From Geodermatophilus sp. DSM 45219 (GTDB lineage Bacteria; Actinomycetota; Actinomycetes; Mycobacteriales; Geodermatophilaceae), in NCBI RefSeq assembly GCF_900104025.1, contig NZ_FNIQ01000008.1, positions 1-64,000 of the forward strand: a stretch of DNA of 64,000 nucleotides, given 5' to 3'. The notes under the pieces were generated by a model. It was not told where the DNA came from. It did no database searches and was given only the letters and a program-made list of their open reading frames with translations. Made by a program: the position numbers and the translations under genes. Of this stretch, positions 16,552 to 27,537 are shown one piece after another; position 1 is the first letter of the stretch, and every line of letters begins with the position of its first letter.

Positions 16552-19038
16552 GTGCTGCCACCGCCGGGGACGCCGGGCACCGACCTCCCCGTGCGGGCGG
16601 TCCTCCCGGCGCTCCACGCCGCGCTGGCCGGGGTCGGCAGTGCCGTCCTGGTCGCACCGCCGGGCACCGGGAAGACCACCCTGGTGCCGCTGGCGCTGGC
16701 CGGAGGGCTGCCGGGCCGGGTCCTGGTCGCCGAGCCCCGCCGGCTCGCCACCCGCGCCGCCGCCCGCCGGATGGCCGCGCTCCTGGGCGAGCCGGTCGGC
16801 CGCGCGGTGGGCTACAGCGTCCGCGGGGACAGCCGGCGCAGCGACGCCACCCGGGTCGAGGTGGTCACCACCGGGCTGCTGGTGCGCCGGCTGCAGGCAG
16901 ACCCGGAGCTGGCCGGGGTCGGCGCCGTCGTGCTCGACGAGTGCCACGAGCGGCACCTGGACACCGACCTCGCCCTGGCCTTCCTGGTCGACGCCCGCGC
17001 CGCGCTGCGGCCGGAGCTGCGGCTGCTGGCGATGTCGGCGACCGCGCAGGCCGGCCGGCTGGCGGCGCTCCTCGGCACCACCGCGCCGGCGCCGGTGGTG
17101 GAGGCGACCGGGACCCTGCACGACGTCGAGCCGGTGTGGTGCCCGCCCGAGCCCCCGATCGCCCCGCCGCACGGCAGCCGCGTCGACCCCCGGCTGCTCG
17201 ACGCGGTCGCCGCGACGACCCGCCGCGCCCTGGCCGAGACGCCCGGCGACGTCCTCGTCTTCCTCCCCGGTGCCGCCGAGATCGCCGGCGTGGGCGGCCG
17301 GCTCGGCGGGCTCGACGCCGACGTCCGTCCCCTGCACGGCCGGCTGCCCGCGGCCGCGCAGGACGCCGCGCTCGCCCCCGGGCCACGGCGGCGGGTGGTG
17401 CTCGCCACGGACGTGGCCGAGAGCAGCCTGACCGTGCCCGGCGTGCGCGCCGTCGTCGACGCCGGACTGGCCCGGGTGCCGCGTTTCGACCTCTCCCGCG
17501 GGCTGGGTGCCCTGACCACGGTGCGGGTGTCGCGGTCCTCGGCGGTCCAGCGCGCGGGGCGCGCCGGCCGCGAGGGGGTCGGCCGGGTGTACCGGCTGTG
17601 GGCCGAGGCCGAGCACGCCCGGTTGCCGGCGGCGCCCGAGCCGGAGATCGCGGTGGCCGACCTCACCGGGCTGGCCCTCGAGCTCGCCTGCTGGGGCGCC
17701 CCCGACGGCACCGGCCTGGCCCTGCCCGACGTGCCGCCGGCCGCCGCGCTCGCCGTCGCCCGGGACACCCTGCGCGAGCTGGGCGCGGTGGACGACGCCG
17801 GCCGGGTCACCGCCCGCGGGCGCTCGCTGACGGCCGTCGGCGCCCACCCCCGGCTGGCGCGGGCGCTGCTCGACGGCGCCCCGCTGGTGGGTCGCCGCCG
17901 CGCGGCCGAGGTGGTGGCGCTGCTGTCGGCCGACGTCCCCGGGCGCTCCGACGACCTGGTCGCGGACTGGCGGGCCCTGCGCCGCGACCGCGGCGGTCCG
18001 GGGAGCCGCTGGCGCGAGGAGGTCGACCGGCTGGCCCGCGCCGTCCCGGACGCAGCCGACCCCGGCGTTCCGGACGAGACCGCAGCCGGCCTCGTGGTCG
18101 CCCTCGCCCACCTCGGGTGGCTGGCGCGCCGGCGGCCGGGCGGTGGGCGCACCTACCTGCTGGCCGCGGGCACCGGCGCGGAGCTGGCGCCCGGCACCGC
18201 CCTGACCGGCGCCGAGTGGCTGGCGGTGGCCGCCGCGGACCGGCAGCCGGGCCGACGGGACGCCCGGGTGCGCCGGGCGGTCGCCGTCGACGAGGGGACC
18301 GCCCGGGAGGCCGGCGGGGTCACCGACGGGCCCGAGGTGGCCTGGCGGGACGGCGACGTGGTCGCCGCGCGGGTCGAGCGGCTCGGCGCGATCGTGCTCA
18401 CCGAGCGCCCGCTGCCCGACCCCGACCCCACCGCCGTGGCCGCCGCGGTCGCCGAGGCGCTGCGCCGCGAGGGCCTGGCGCTGCTGCGCTGGACCCCGGC
18501 CGCGACCTCGCTGCGCGAGCGGCTGGCCGCGGCACGTGCCGGGCTGGGGTCGCCCTGGCCCGCGGTCGACGACGAGTCGCTGGGTGCGGCCCTCGCCGGC
18601 ACCCCGGCGGTCTCCGCCGCCCGCAGCCGGGCGGACCTGGCCCGGGTCGACGTCGTCGCCGCCCTGCGGGGGCTGGTGCCGTGGCACCTGGCCGGCCGGC
18701 TCGACGAGCTGGTGCCCGAGCGGGTCGAGGTGCCGACCGGGTCCCGCGTGCGGGTCGACTACGGCGATCCCGAGGTGCCCACGCTGCAGGTCCGGGTGCA
18801 GGAGGTCTTCGGCTGGGCGGCCACCCCGGTCGTCGCCGGTCGTCCGCTGCGGCTGCAGCTGCTCTCCCCGGCGTCCCGGGTTGTCGCCACCACCGCCGAC
18901 CTCGCCGGCTTCTGGGTCACCGGATACCCCGCCGTCCGCAGCGAGCTGCGCGGCCGGTACCCGCGCCACCCGTGGCCCGAGGACCCGGCCACCGCTCCCG
19001 CGACCCGGCGGGCGGCGCCTCGCGGCCGACCGGGCTGA
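16552..19038 (+). CDS. hrpB: ATP-dependent RNA helicase HrpB
   Basis: 828 aa, the usual HrpB length. Walker A is APPGTGKTT (35-43), the DEAH-box variant DECH is at 129-132, and MSAT is at 161-164. Helicase C contains ATDVAESSLTVPGVRAVVDAG and the arginine-finger region QRAGRAGREGVGRVYRLW. An HA2-like segment and the HrpB C-terminal domain follow (DYGDPEVPTLQVRVQEVFGW, with RYPRHPWPEDP at the end). It is a cytoplasmic DEAH-family helicase of uncertain role. The GTG at 16552 is the start that gives the normal short N-terminus; the frame is open further upstream through Pro/Arg-rich sequence. Confidence 0.92.
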   Translation: MLPPPGTPGTDLPVRAVLPALHAALAGVGSAVLVAPPGTGKTTLVPLALAGGLPGRVLVAEPRRLATRAAARRMAALLGEPVGRAVGYSVRGDSRRSDATRVEVVTTGLLVRRLQADPELAGVGAVVLDECHERHLDTDLALAFLVDARAALRPELRLLAMSATAQAGRLAALLGTTAPAPVVEATGTLHDVEPVWCPPEPPIAPPHGSRVDPRLLDAVAATTRRALAETPGDVLVFLPGAAEIAGVGGRLGGLDADVRPLHGRLPAAAQDAALAPGPRRRVVLATDVAESSLTVPGVRAVVDAGLARVPRFDLSRGLGALTTVRVSRSSAVQRAGRAGREGVGRVYRLWAEAEHARLPAAPEPEIAVADLTGLALELACWGAPDGTGLALPDVPPAAALAVARDTLRELGAVDDAGRVTARGRSLTAVGAHPRLARALLDGAPLVGRRRAAEVVALLSADVPGRSDDLVADWRALRRDRGGPGSRWREEVDRLARAVPDAADPGVPDETAAGLVVALAHLGWLARRRPGGGRTYLLAAGTGAELAPGTALTGAEWLAVAAADRQPGRRDARVRRAVAVDEGTAREAGGVTDGPEVAWRDGDVVAARVERLGAIVLTERPLPDPDPTAVAAAVAEALRREGLALLRWTPAATSLRERLAAARAGLGSPWPAVDDESLGAALAGTPAVSAARSRADLARVDVVAALRGLVPWHLAGRLDELVPERVEVPTGSRVRVDYGDPEVPTLQVRVQEVFGWAATPVVAGRPLRLQLLSPASRVVATTADLAGFWVTGYPAVRSELRGRYPRHPWPEDPATAPATRRAAPRGRPG

Positions 19039-19075
19039 CCGCGGTCCTCGCCGGGTCCCGGGACGGCGCCTGCGC

Positions 19076-19579
19076 TCAGCGCGGGCCGAGGTGGCGCAGC
19101 AGCGTCTCGCCCAGGTCGCGCATCGCCGCGACCTGCTCGGGGGAGAGCTGGTCGAACAGGTGCCTGCGCACGCCCTCCACGTGCACCGGGGCGGCGGCCT
19201 CGAGTGCTGCGAAGCCGTCGTCGGTGAGGACGGCGAGCTGGCCGCGGCCGTCCTCCGGGCAGACCTGCCGGCGCACCCAGCCACGCTCCTCCAGCCGGGA
19301 CACCGCGTGCGAGAGCCGGCTGCGCGAGGACAGGCAGCGGTCGGCCAGCTCGCTCATCCGCATCATCCGGCCCTCGGTCTCGGACAGGGCGACGAGGATC
19401 TCGTAGTAGGCGTGCGAGATGCCCGTCGCGTGGGTCAGCTCGCGGTCGAGCCGGTCCTGCAGCAACTGCGCGCTGTAGAGCCAGGCCCGCCAGGCCTGCT
19501 GCTCCTCGGCATCGAGCCAGCGCGGCTCCCCGGCGGTGGAGCCGGGGTCTCCGGGAGCGAGCGACACGTCGGCGGGCAT
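19076..19579 (-). CDS. MarR-family transcriptional regulator
   Basis: 167 aa. The winged-helix core has recognition helix MRMSELADRCLSSRSRLSHAVSRLEERG (about residues 72-99) and wing EDGRGQLAVLTDDGF, flanked by dimerisation helices. The divergently transcribed neighbour is a YceI gene whose start lies 87 bp away. MarR regulators commonly control such a neighbour together with themselves, and the interval contains an AACT-N2-AGTT inverted repeat. The ligand is unknown. Confidence 0.9.
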   Translation of the reverse strand: MPADVSLAPGDPGSTAGEPRWLDAEEQQAWRAWLYSAQLLQDRLDRELTHATGISHAYYEILVALSETEGRMMRMSELADRCLSSRSRLSHAVSRLEERGWVRRQVCPEDGRGQLAVLTDDGFAALEAAAPVHVEGVRRHLFDQLSPEQVAAMRDLGETLLRHLGPR

Positions 19580-19614
19580 ACCCCCGAGGGTACTGGCGGA
19601 ATAGATGAGCCTTC

Positions 19615-19624
19615 AACTAGAGTT
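19615..19624. promoter_or_regulatory. candidate MarR operator
   Basis: AACTAGAGTT is an inverted repeat (AACT-AG-AGTT) inside TTCAACTAGAGTTC, halfway between the divergent marR and yceI starts. It is AT-rich against a GC-rich background. MarR sites are short palindromes of this kind. Confidence 0.45.
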
Positions 19625-19666
19625 CCCCACAGCATACGGTTCAACGCTCAACCACCTGGAGGCACC

Positions 19667-20224
19667 ATGACCACCGTCACGCAGATCCCCGGTTACGTCG
19701 TCGGCACCTGGGACATCGACGCCAGCCACTCGACGGTCGGGTTCTCCGTCCGCCACATGATGGTCAGCAAGGTCCGCGGCTACTTCCGTGACTTCTCCGG
19801 CGAGATCGTCACCGCCGAGGACCCCACGCAGTCCAGCGTCACCGCGCGCATCAACATGGACTCGATCGACACCCGCCAGGAGCAGCGCGACGCGCACATC
19901 CGCTCCGCCGACTTCTTCGACGTGGGCAACCACACCGAGATGATCTTCCGCTCGACCGCCGTCGCCACCGACGGTGCCGACTGGACCGTCACCGGTGACC
20001 TGACCATCAAGGGCGTCACCAAGCCGGTGACCCTCCAGCTCGAGCTCAACGGCTTCGGGCCGGACGCCTACGGCGGCACCCGCGCCGGCTTCTCCGCCAA
20101 GACCGAGATCTCCCGCAAGGAGTACGGCGTCGACATCGACATGCCGATGGACGGTGGCGGCGTGGTCGTCGGCGACAAGATCAGCGTCGAGCTCGAGATC
20201 GAGGGCGTGCTCCGCACCGCCTGA
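19667..20224 (+). CDS. YceI-family protein
   Basis: 185 aa lipocalin-like YceI protein. It has TWDIDASHSTVGFSVRHMMV at the N-terminus, MDSIDTRQEQRDAHIRSADF in the middle, and the classic LTIKGVTKPVTLQLELNGFG and AKTEISRKEYGVDID motifs. The family binds isoprenoid-like hydrophobic molecules (polyisoprenoid/ubiquinone-like). This copy has no signal peptide, so it is probably cytoplasmic as in many actinobacteria. The start has GGAGG upstream (CTGGAGGCACCATG). Likely controlled by the divergent MarR. Followed by repeat copy B and a separate terminator. Confidence 0.92.
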   Translation: MTTVTQIPGYVVGTWDIDASHSTVGFSVRHMMVSKVRGYFRDFSGEIVTAEDPTQSSVTARINMDSIDTRQEQRDAHIRSADFFDVGNHTEMIFRSTAVATDGADWTVTGDLTIKGVTKPVTLQLELNGFGPDAYGGTRAGFSAKTEISRKEYGVDIDMPMDGGGVVVGDKISVELEIEGVLRTA

Positions 20225-20228
20225 CAGA

Positions 20229-20283
20229 GGACCCCTCTGCCCCCACGCCGCGCAAGCTCGGCGCGGGACCCCGCAGAGGGGCC
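20229..20283 (+). repeat. dispersed palindromic element, copy B
   Basis: Outer stem GGACCCCTCTGC / GCAGAGGGGCC with inner hairpin CACGCCGCGC...GCGCGGG. It starts 4 bp after the yceI stop. The loop sequence CGCAAGCTC matches copy E. Confidence 0.7.
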
Positions 20284-20290
20284 GACACCA

Positions 20291-20322
20291 GGGCCCCGGA
20301 CGCCGAGTCGCGTCCGGGGCCC
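20291..20322 (+). terminator. terminator after yceI
   Basis: Perfect 13-bp stem GGGCCCCGGACGC / GCGTCCGGGGCCC with a 6-nt loop, just downstream of repeat copy B. It may act in both directions. Confidence 0.75.
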
Positions 20323-20465
20323 TCGTCCGTCCGCTCCGAGTGCGCAGTCGCGGTCGCCCGGGCCGGCGTGGCCGCGCGTGTCGACGACCGCAACTGCCCA
20401 CTCGACGGTCCTGCCCCGGTCGACCGGTGACCGCCGCCGTGGCCACGGCGGGGGAGACTGGGTGC

Positions 20466-20798
20466 ATGACGAGCTCGACCCTGACCCGCACGCGCGCCCG
20501 CATCCCCTCCGCCCTCCTCGTCGCCCTCGGCCTGGCGGCCGGCTTCGGCGTCGCGCAGGGGACCGGGATCCGGGCGCTGGGCGGTGCGCTGTTCGTCGGT
20601 GCCGGGCTGGGGGCGGCCTGGCTGTGGGCGAGGCACCGCGGCTGGGCGGTGGCGCTCGGGCTCGGCGCGCTCTACGTCGGCGCCTTCGTGCTCGCCCACG
20701 TGCTCGCCCTCGGCGTCGGGATGGCGTCCTGGCTCGCCGTCGGCCTGGTGACCCTCGCCGCCGCCGGCATCACGTACGCGGTGGCCGACCGCGCCTGA
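20466..20798 (+). CDS. small integral membrane protein
   Basis: 110 aa with four hydrophobic segments: about residues 11-28 (IPSALLVALGLAAGFGVAQG), 33-50, 54-75 and 80-104. The family is not recognised. The composition (Ala/Gly/Leu/Val with few charges) and the RARIPSALL N-terminus suggest an inside-facing N-terminus. It stands alone between terminators and the next gene, about 65 bp away. Function unknown. Confidence 0.7.
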   Translation: MTSSTLTRTRARIPSALLVALGLAAGFGVAQGTGIRALGGALFVGAGLGAAWLWARHRGWAVALGLGALYVGAFVLAHVLALGVGMASWLAVGLVTLAAAGITYAVADRA

Positions 20799-20864
20799 GG
20801 TGCCCGTCGCGCGCGAGGCACCTCGCGATGGCGCGTGCGGACGGCGTTCGGCCAGGCTGACCGC

Positions 20865-21372
20865 GTGACCCGTCCACCACGCCGTCGCCTGTTCGTGCTC
20901 GCCCGGCCGGCGGTCGCGGCAGGGGCGCTCTACGGTCCGACCCTGCAGGCCCTCGACGTCCTCTCGTTCGACGAGGAGTGGAGCTGGCAGGAGGCCGCCC
21001 TCCGCGGCGCGCTCTTCGCCGTGGGGGTGCTCGTGGTCACGGTGGTCGTCCGGCGCCAGGCCGAGGAGCTCGTGGAGCGGGCCGCCGTGGCGCGAGTGCT
21101 CTCGGCGGGGGCCCTCCCGGACGGGGGCGGACCCGAGGACCGCGCGCCGCCGGCTGCAACGGGAGCGGGTCGCCGCGCCCGGTGTGTCCGTCGTCCTGGC
21201 GGCCCTGGTCGCCGCCGCGACCCTGCAGCCGGCAGGGCCGGCCGGGTGGGGCTGGCTGTACGCCGCGGTCCTCGTGGTGGCCGGGATCGTCGTCGGCGTC
21301 CGGCAGCACCGGCGCGTGCAGACCACCGAGCGGCTCCTCGCCGAGCCGGAGGATCGACTCGCCCGCGCGTGA
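20865..21372 (+). pseudogene. membrane protein gene split by a one-base frameshift
   Basis: The first part (GTG 20865) encodes PRRRLFVLARPAVAAGALYG and a hydrophobic segment LRGALFAVGVLVVTVVV. It then continues QAEELVERAAVARVLSAGALPDG. The second part continues naturally in the +1 frame as ADPRTARRRLQRERVAAPGV, followed by two membrane segments (VSVVLAALVAAATL and WLYAAVLVVAGIVVGVRQ) and TGA at 21370-21372. The frames join at a run of five Gs (21123-21127). Removing one G restores a single protein of about 168 aa. Either a real frameshift or a sequencing error. Confidence 0.6.
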
Positions 21373-21562
21373 GGCTGCTCACGGATCGCCGCTCGGCCCC
21401 CCGCCGGGTCCCGCTGCGCACGTCTGGGCGGAGGGGGGCAGGGGCTCTTTCTACTACCATGGGAAGGTCGCCGGGCCGGCGGCTGTTGACCCTGGTGTCT
21501 GGGCGCTCCGCGACAGAGACGGACGCGCCGACCCCCTGATCTCTCCCGAGGTGCCCTCCCGC

Positions 21563-23452
<1,890 letters not shown>

Positions 23453-23454
23453 GA

Positions 23455-23508
23455 GGACCCCGTCCTCCCCACCCTTCGCAGGCTCACGGTGGGACCCGGG
23501 ACGGGGCC
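23455..23508 (+). repeat. dispersed palindromic element, copy C
   Basis: GGACCCCGTCC...GGGACGGGGCC outer stem and inner CCCACCCTTCGC hairpin, immediately downstream of typA. Nearly identical in its left arm to copy E. Confidence 0.8.
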
Positions 23509-23734
23509 GCCGGCGCCATCGGCGGGTGGCCGCCCGACACGCCGTCGGAGCGGGCCACCCGCCGATCCTCGTCCCGGAGTCCGTTGACACGCCTCTCCGG
23601 GCCTCCCTAGCGTCCAGCGGCGTCTGGGGCCGCACCACGGGGGAGCCGAGCGCACGCCGTCCCAGGGCGGGTTCGGCAGTGGTCCCGCCACCGTGCGACG
23701 ACGCCGGTGGACCGCCACGGACACCGGAGCTCCC

Positions 23735-24967
23735 ATGCCCGCAGAACCCACCGCCCGCCCGTTCCTCCGCGGCACCCGCCCGCGGCGCCGCCGCGCGCTG
23801 GTCGCGGTGGTCGGCGCCGGCCTGCTGACCGGCGGCCTGGCCGCCCCCGCAGGGGCCACGGACGACGACGGCGGAGGCGGGCCGACCGCGAGCGCCGAGC
23901 CCTTCGGCACCACCGCGGACGGCACTGCGGTCGAGCGCTGGACGCTGTCCAACGGCGACGTGACGATGCGCGTGCTCACCTACGGCGGCGTCATCCAGAC
24001 CCTGGAGGTGCCCGACGCCGAGGGCGAGGTGGAGAACGTCGTCCTCGGCTTCGCGGACCTCGCCGGCTACGAGTCCGACGCCGACCCCTACTTCGGCTCG
24101 CTCATCGGCCGCTACGGCAACCGCATCGCCGGCGGCACCTTCACCCTGGACGGCCAGACGTACCAGCTGCCGCTCAACGACGGGCCGAACACCCTGCACG
24201 GCGGCCCGGTGGGCTTCGACGACCGCGTGTGGACCGCCACCGACGTGACCGACGACGACGCGGCCGCCCTGCAGCTGGAGCTGGTCAGCGAGGCCGGTGA
24301 CCAGGGCTTCCCCGGCACGCTCACCACGACCGTCACCTACGCGCTGGACGACGAGGGCCGCCTCGCCGTCCACTACCAGGCCACGACCGACGCCCCGACC
24401 GTCGTCAACCTGACGCAGCACACCTACTGGAACCTGGCCGGCGAGGGCTCGGGCGACGTGTACGACCACGAGCTGCAGCTCGACGCGAGCGCCTACACCC
24501 CGGTCGACGAGACGCTCATCCCGACCGGCGAGATCGCGTCGGTGGAGGGCACCCCGTTCGACTTCCGGGAGCCCACCGCGATCGGCGCGCGCATCCGCGA
24601 GGCCGACCAGCAGCTGCTGTACGGCCAGGGCTACGACCACAACTGGGTGCTGGACCGCGAGGACGACGGCGCGCGGGAGGGCTCCGACGGCGAGGACTCC
24701 CTCGAGCAGGCCGCGGTGCTGCACGACCCGGACAGCGGCCGGACCCTGACCATCTCCACCACCGAGCCGGGCATCCAGTTCTACTCGGGCAACTTCCTCG
24801 ACGGCACGCTCGTGGGCACCGGTGGCGGGGTCTACCGGCAGGGTGACGGGCTGGCGCTGGAGACCCAGCACTTCCCGGACTCGCCCAACCAGCCGGACTT
24901 CCCCTCCACGGAGCTGCGCCCGGGCCAGGTCTACGAGAGCACCACGGTCTTCGAGCTCTCCTCCTGA
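23735..24967 (+). CDS. galM: secreted aldose 1-epimerase (mutarotase)
   Basis: 410 aa. The N-terminus [20 protein letters not shown] is an Arg-rich signal sequence (Tat-like, without a strict RRxFLK), cleaved after PAGA (about residue 46). The galactose-mutarotase fold follows, with [12 protein letters not shown] (substrate Arg/Asn), [15 protein letters not shown] (catalytic His region), [12 protein letters not shown] (second catalytic His) and the late catalytic Glu in [12 protein letters not shown] and [14 protein letters not shown]. It interconverts alpha and beta aldoses outside the cell. A perfect 14-bp terminator follows. Confidence 0.9.
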   Translation: MPAEPTARPFLRGTRPRRRRALVAVVGAGLLTGGLAAPAGATDDDGGGGPTASAEPFGTTADGTAVERWTLSNGDVTMRVLTYGGVIQTLEVPDAEGEVENVVLGFADLAGYESDADPYFGSLIGRYGNRIAGGTFTLDGQTYQLPLNDGPNTLHGGPVGFDDRVWTATDVTDDDAAALQLELVSEAGDQGFPGTLTTTVTYALDDEGRLAVHYQATTDAPTVVNLTQHTYWNLAGEGSGDVYDHELQLDASAYTPVDETLIPTGEIASVEGTPFDFREPTAIGARIREADQQLLYGQGYDHNWVLDREDDGAREGSDGEDSLEQAAVLHDPDSGRTLTISTTEPGIQFYSGNFLDGTLVGTGGGVYRQGDGLALETQHFPDSPNQPDFPSTELRPGQVYESTTVFELSS

Positions 24968-24973
24968 GCCGAC

Positions 24974-25009
24974 GGCACCCCCGCGGACGCGCAGGTCCGC
25001 GGGGGTGCC
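24974..25009 (+). terminator. galM terminator
   Basis: Perfect 14-bp stem GGCACCCCCGCGGA / TCCGCGGGGGTGCC with an 8-nt loop, 6 bp after the galM stop. Confidence 0.85.
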
Positions 25010-25155
25010 GTGACCGTTGCGTGACCAGCCGTGACGGCGGGCCGGGGGACGCCGACCCGCCCGCGACCCGCTCACCGGGACGTGCCCCGCGGCCTGCCTA
25101 GGTTCTCCTCGGGGGCGTGTAGGCGGACCCCGGGGGCGATGAGGAGGCGACGCTG

Positions 25156-25656
25156 ATGAGGACCACCCGGCACACGCTGGCGGCCGAGGGGCACCGCGGC
25201 GGGATCGACGTCCGGGTGAGTCTGCGCAGCGACGTGGGGTCCGGCGAGCAGGCCTTCGACGGCGCCTGGTTCCCGCGCAGCCGGGACCTCGCCGTCGAGC
25301 TGCCCGAGCTCGTGGCGGCGCTGGACAAGCGCGGGCTGCACATCGAGCGGTTCACCTACCCGCTCGACGTGTGGTCCCCGGCGCCTCGGAAGGTCGTCGT
25401 CGGCGGGCGGGTGGTGCGCACCGGCGGGTTCCGCAGCATGGACGCCGGCGTGGTCTGCCTGACCTGGGCCGGCAGCACCCGGCGCGCCGACCTGCTCGTC
25501 GTCCCGCCGGACACCGACGTCATCACCGGCGCCCGGGCGCTGCGGCTGTGCACCAGGCGCGGGCTGCCGCGCTCGCCGCAGATGGTGCTCGCCGCCGCCC
25601 GGTCCACCCCGATGCCGCAGGTGCCGCCGGTCCCGCCGTACACGCGGGCGGTCTGA
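25156..25656 (+). CDS. DUF5994-family protein
   Basis: 166 aa. Motifs DGAWFPRSRDLAVELPELVAAL, SPAPRKVVVGGRVVRTGGFR and ADLLVVPPDT are those of the actinobacterial DUF5994 family, in which a WWPRSRDL-like motif and a VIPPDT motif flank a small beta-rich domain. Function unknown; homologues are often stress-associated paralogues. The C-terminus is basic and Pro-rich. Monocistronic, with repeat copy D 69 bp downstream. Confidence 0.8.
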   Translation: MRTTRHTLAAEGHRGGIDVRVSLRSDVGSGEQAFDGAWFPRSRDLAVELPELVAALDKRGLHIERFTYPLDVWSPAPRKVVVGGRVVRTGGFRSMDAGVVCLTWAGSTRRADLLVVPPDTDVITGARALRLCTRRGLPRSPQMVLAAARSTPMPQVPPVPPYTRAV

Positions 25657-25724
25657 AGCCGACGGCCCACGCCGACCGCGAACCGGCTGGACGGCGGGGG
25701 AGTGGGCTGAGCTGGGCTGGAGAA

Positions 25725-25779
25725 GGCCCCCCGTCCTCCCCACCCCTCGCAGTCTCGGGGCGGTGCCCTGGAGGGGGCC
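25725..25779 (+). repeat. dispersed palindromic element, copy D
   Basis: GGCCCCCC...GGGGGCC outer stem with CTCCCCACCCCTCGC core, nearly the same interior as copy A. It lies between the DUF5994 gene and the epimerase relic. Confidence 0.75.
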
Positions 25780-25816
25780 GATCGACCGCGGTCACGAGGT
25801 GGCGACCTCCACACCG

Positions 25817-26365
25817 CGCGTGCCGGGCTGGTCGTGGGCCCCGACGACCGGGTGGACCGGCTGGGCTGGTGGCTGCGGCGGATCGCGCGGGGTGGGCGCG
25901 TCGTCGTCCCGGCGGAGGGACTGGAGCAGGCCATCGCGGCCGTCGACGTCCGCGACCTGGCCGGCTGGCTGGTGGAGGTGGCCGAGCGAGGCGTCCCCGG
26001 TCCGGTCAGCGCCACGGGACCGGTCGGCATGACGATCCTCGGTGGACTGCTCGACCTGTGCCTCGAGGTCACCGGCGGCGACGCCGAGTGGGTACCGGTG
26101 CCCGAGGCCGAGCTGCTCGCAGCCGGCGTCGAGCCGTGGCTGCGCCTGCCGATGTGGCTGCCCGCGAGGACGCCCACACCGCCTGGGAGGTCGCCGCGTC
26201 CCGGGCCCGCGAGCCGGGCCTGCCGAGCCGGCCGCTGGGTGAGACCGTCACCGACACGTGGTCGTGGCTGCGGGATGCCGGGGGCTGCCGCCTCCACCGC
26301 ACGGCCTGCCCCGCCCGGGCCTGCCGGCCGACCTCGAGGCGGCGCTGCTCGCCGGACCGGTGGAC
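25817..26365 (+). pseudogene. NAD-dependent epimerase/dehydratase, 5'-truncated and frameshifted
   Basis: Frame 1 reads RAGLVVGPDDRVDRLGWWLR and AAVDVRDLAGWLVEVAERG, the middle of an extended-SDR epimerase (the AAVDVRDLAxW motif of flavin/ribityl-like epimerases). Near 26168 it shifts frame to DAHTAWEVAASRAREPGLPS and GETVTDTWSWLRDAGG. Near 26285 it shifts again to HGLPRPGLPADLEAALLAG. The N-terminal NAD-binding GxxGxxG half is absent. Two frameshifts plus truncation make this a clear relic. It starts about 40 bp after repeat copy D and ends at a strong hairpin. Confidence 0.7.
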
Positions 26366-26366
26366 G

Positions 26367-26408
26367 GCGAGAGGCCCCGCCCGGCGACTACCGGACGGGG
26401 CCTCTCGC
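26367..26408. terminator. strong hairpin between convergent units
   Basis: 18-bp arms (GCGAGAGGCCCCG... / ...CGGGGCCTCTCGC) with one mismatch and a 6-nt loop, located between the epimerase relic and the permease gene. Likely bidirectional. Confidence 0.75.
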
Positions 26409-26419
26409 GGCCGCTTGCT

Positions 26420-26438
26420 GGACCCCTGGACGGGGTCC
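26420..26438 (-). terminator. hairpin just after the TauE gene
   Basis: GGACCCC / GGGGTCC stem with a 5-nt loop, 5 bp beyond the end of the minus-strand permease gene. Confidence 0.5.
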
Positions 26439-26442
26439 TCCT

Positions 26443-27444
26443 TCAGTCCCGGGGGTCGCTGGGCCGGCCCGCGGTGAGGTCGCGCCGCAGGTCGGCGGCG
26501 TCCGCGCCGTCGGCCGGCAGCTCGATCTCGTCGCGCAGCGAGGCCGCCTCGGCGGCGAGGGCGTCGGCGGACTCCAGCGCGCGGTCCTTGCGGAACTCGC
26601 GGAAGGAGTGGACGACGGCCGCGACCCAGACCGCCGCGATGACGGCGTACGCCACGAAGCGCACCGGGTCGGAGGCGTCGATCCAGTCGCTGCGGAGCAG
26701 GGTCCGGGCGTTGGTCAGGACGATCACGCCGCCGACCAGCGAGCCGAGCATCCGCGGCGGCACGTGCCGCACCAGCCACGCCGCGATCGGCGCGGCGACC
26801 AGCCCACCGGCGAGCAGCCCCAGCACCCACAGGGCGTTGATGCCCTGCGAGCCCAGCGCGAACAGGAAGCCGAGGCTGGCGGCGAGCGCCACCAGGAACT
26901 CCGAGGTGTCGATCGAGCCGATGACCTTGCGCGGCTCCATCCGGCCGCTGGCCAGCAGCGCGGGGGTGCCGACCGGGCCCCAGCCACCGCCACCGGTCGC
27001 GTCGACGAAGCCGGCCACCAGGCCCAGCGGGCCGAGGAAGCGCTTGCGGACCGGCTTGCCGAGGTGCCGGCGGTCGATCCCGCGGAGAGTGAACCGCACC
27101 AGCAGGTACACGCCGAGCGAGAGCAGGATCAGCGACATGACCGGGGCGGCGACCTCGGTCGAGAGGCTGGACAGCACGGTGGCCCCGAGGAAGGCGCCGA
27201 TCGCGCCGGGGACGCCGACCTTGGCGACGACCTTCCAGTCGACGTTGCCGAACTTCCAGTGCGCGAGGCCGGACGCGAGCGTCGTGCCGATCTCGGCGAG
27301 GTGGATGGTGGCCGACGCGGTGGCCGGGTTGGTGCCGATGGCGAGCAGCAGGGTGGTGGACGTCACGCCGTAGGCCATGCCGAGGCTGCCGTCCACGAGC
27401 TGCGCACCGAGGCCCACGAGGGCGAGCAGGACGAGGGTCTTCAC
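26443..27444 (-). CDS. TauE/SafE-family sulfite/organosulfonate exporter
   Basis: 333 aa polytopic membrane protein with about eight hydrophobic segments in two repeats. Internal-repeat signatures are LGAQLVDGSLGMAYGVTSTT (N-terminal) and LVAGFVDATGGGGWGPVGTP (start of repeat 2). The C-terminal 50 residues are charged and cytoplasmic. The family exports sulfite, sulfoacetate or other sulfur-containing anions, or imports some of them. A 27-codon Cys-rich leader ORF lies 93 bp upstream on the same strand, supporting a role linked to sulfur or cysteine supply. Confidence 0.9.
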   Translation of the reverse strand: MKTLVLLALVGLGAQLVDGSLGMAYGVTSTTLLLAIGTNPATASATIHLAEIGTTLASGLAHWKFGNVDWKVVAKVGVPGAIGAFLGATVLSSLSTEVAAPVMSLILLSLGVYLLVRFTLRGIDRRHLGKPVRKRFLGPLGLVAGFVDATGGGGWGPVGTPALLASGRMEPRKVIGSIDTSEFLVALAASLGFLFALGSQGINALWVLGLLAGGLVAAPIAAWLVRHVPPRMLGSLVGGVIVLTNARTLLRSDWIDASDPVRFVAYAVIAAVWVAAVVHSFREFRKDRALESADALAAEAASLRDEIELPADGADAADLRRDLTAGRPSDPRD

Positions 27445-27537
27445 GGGCTGGTGTCTCCGGATCCGGGAGGTCCGCGGGCGCGCCGGCAGGCGCGGCGCAG
27501 CGCGGGAGAGCGGGAGGTGCGCGCGGAGCGCGGGAGG

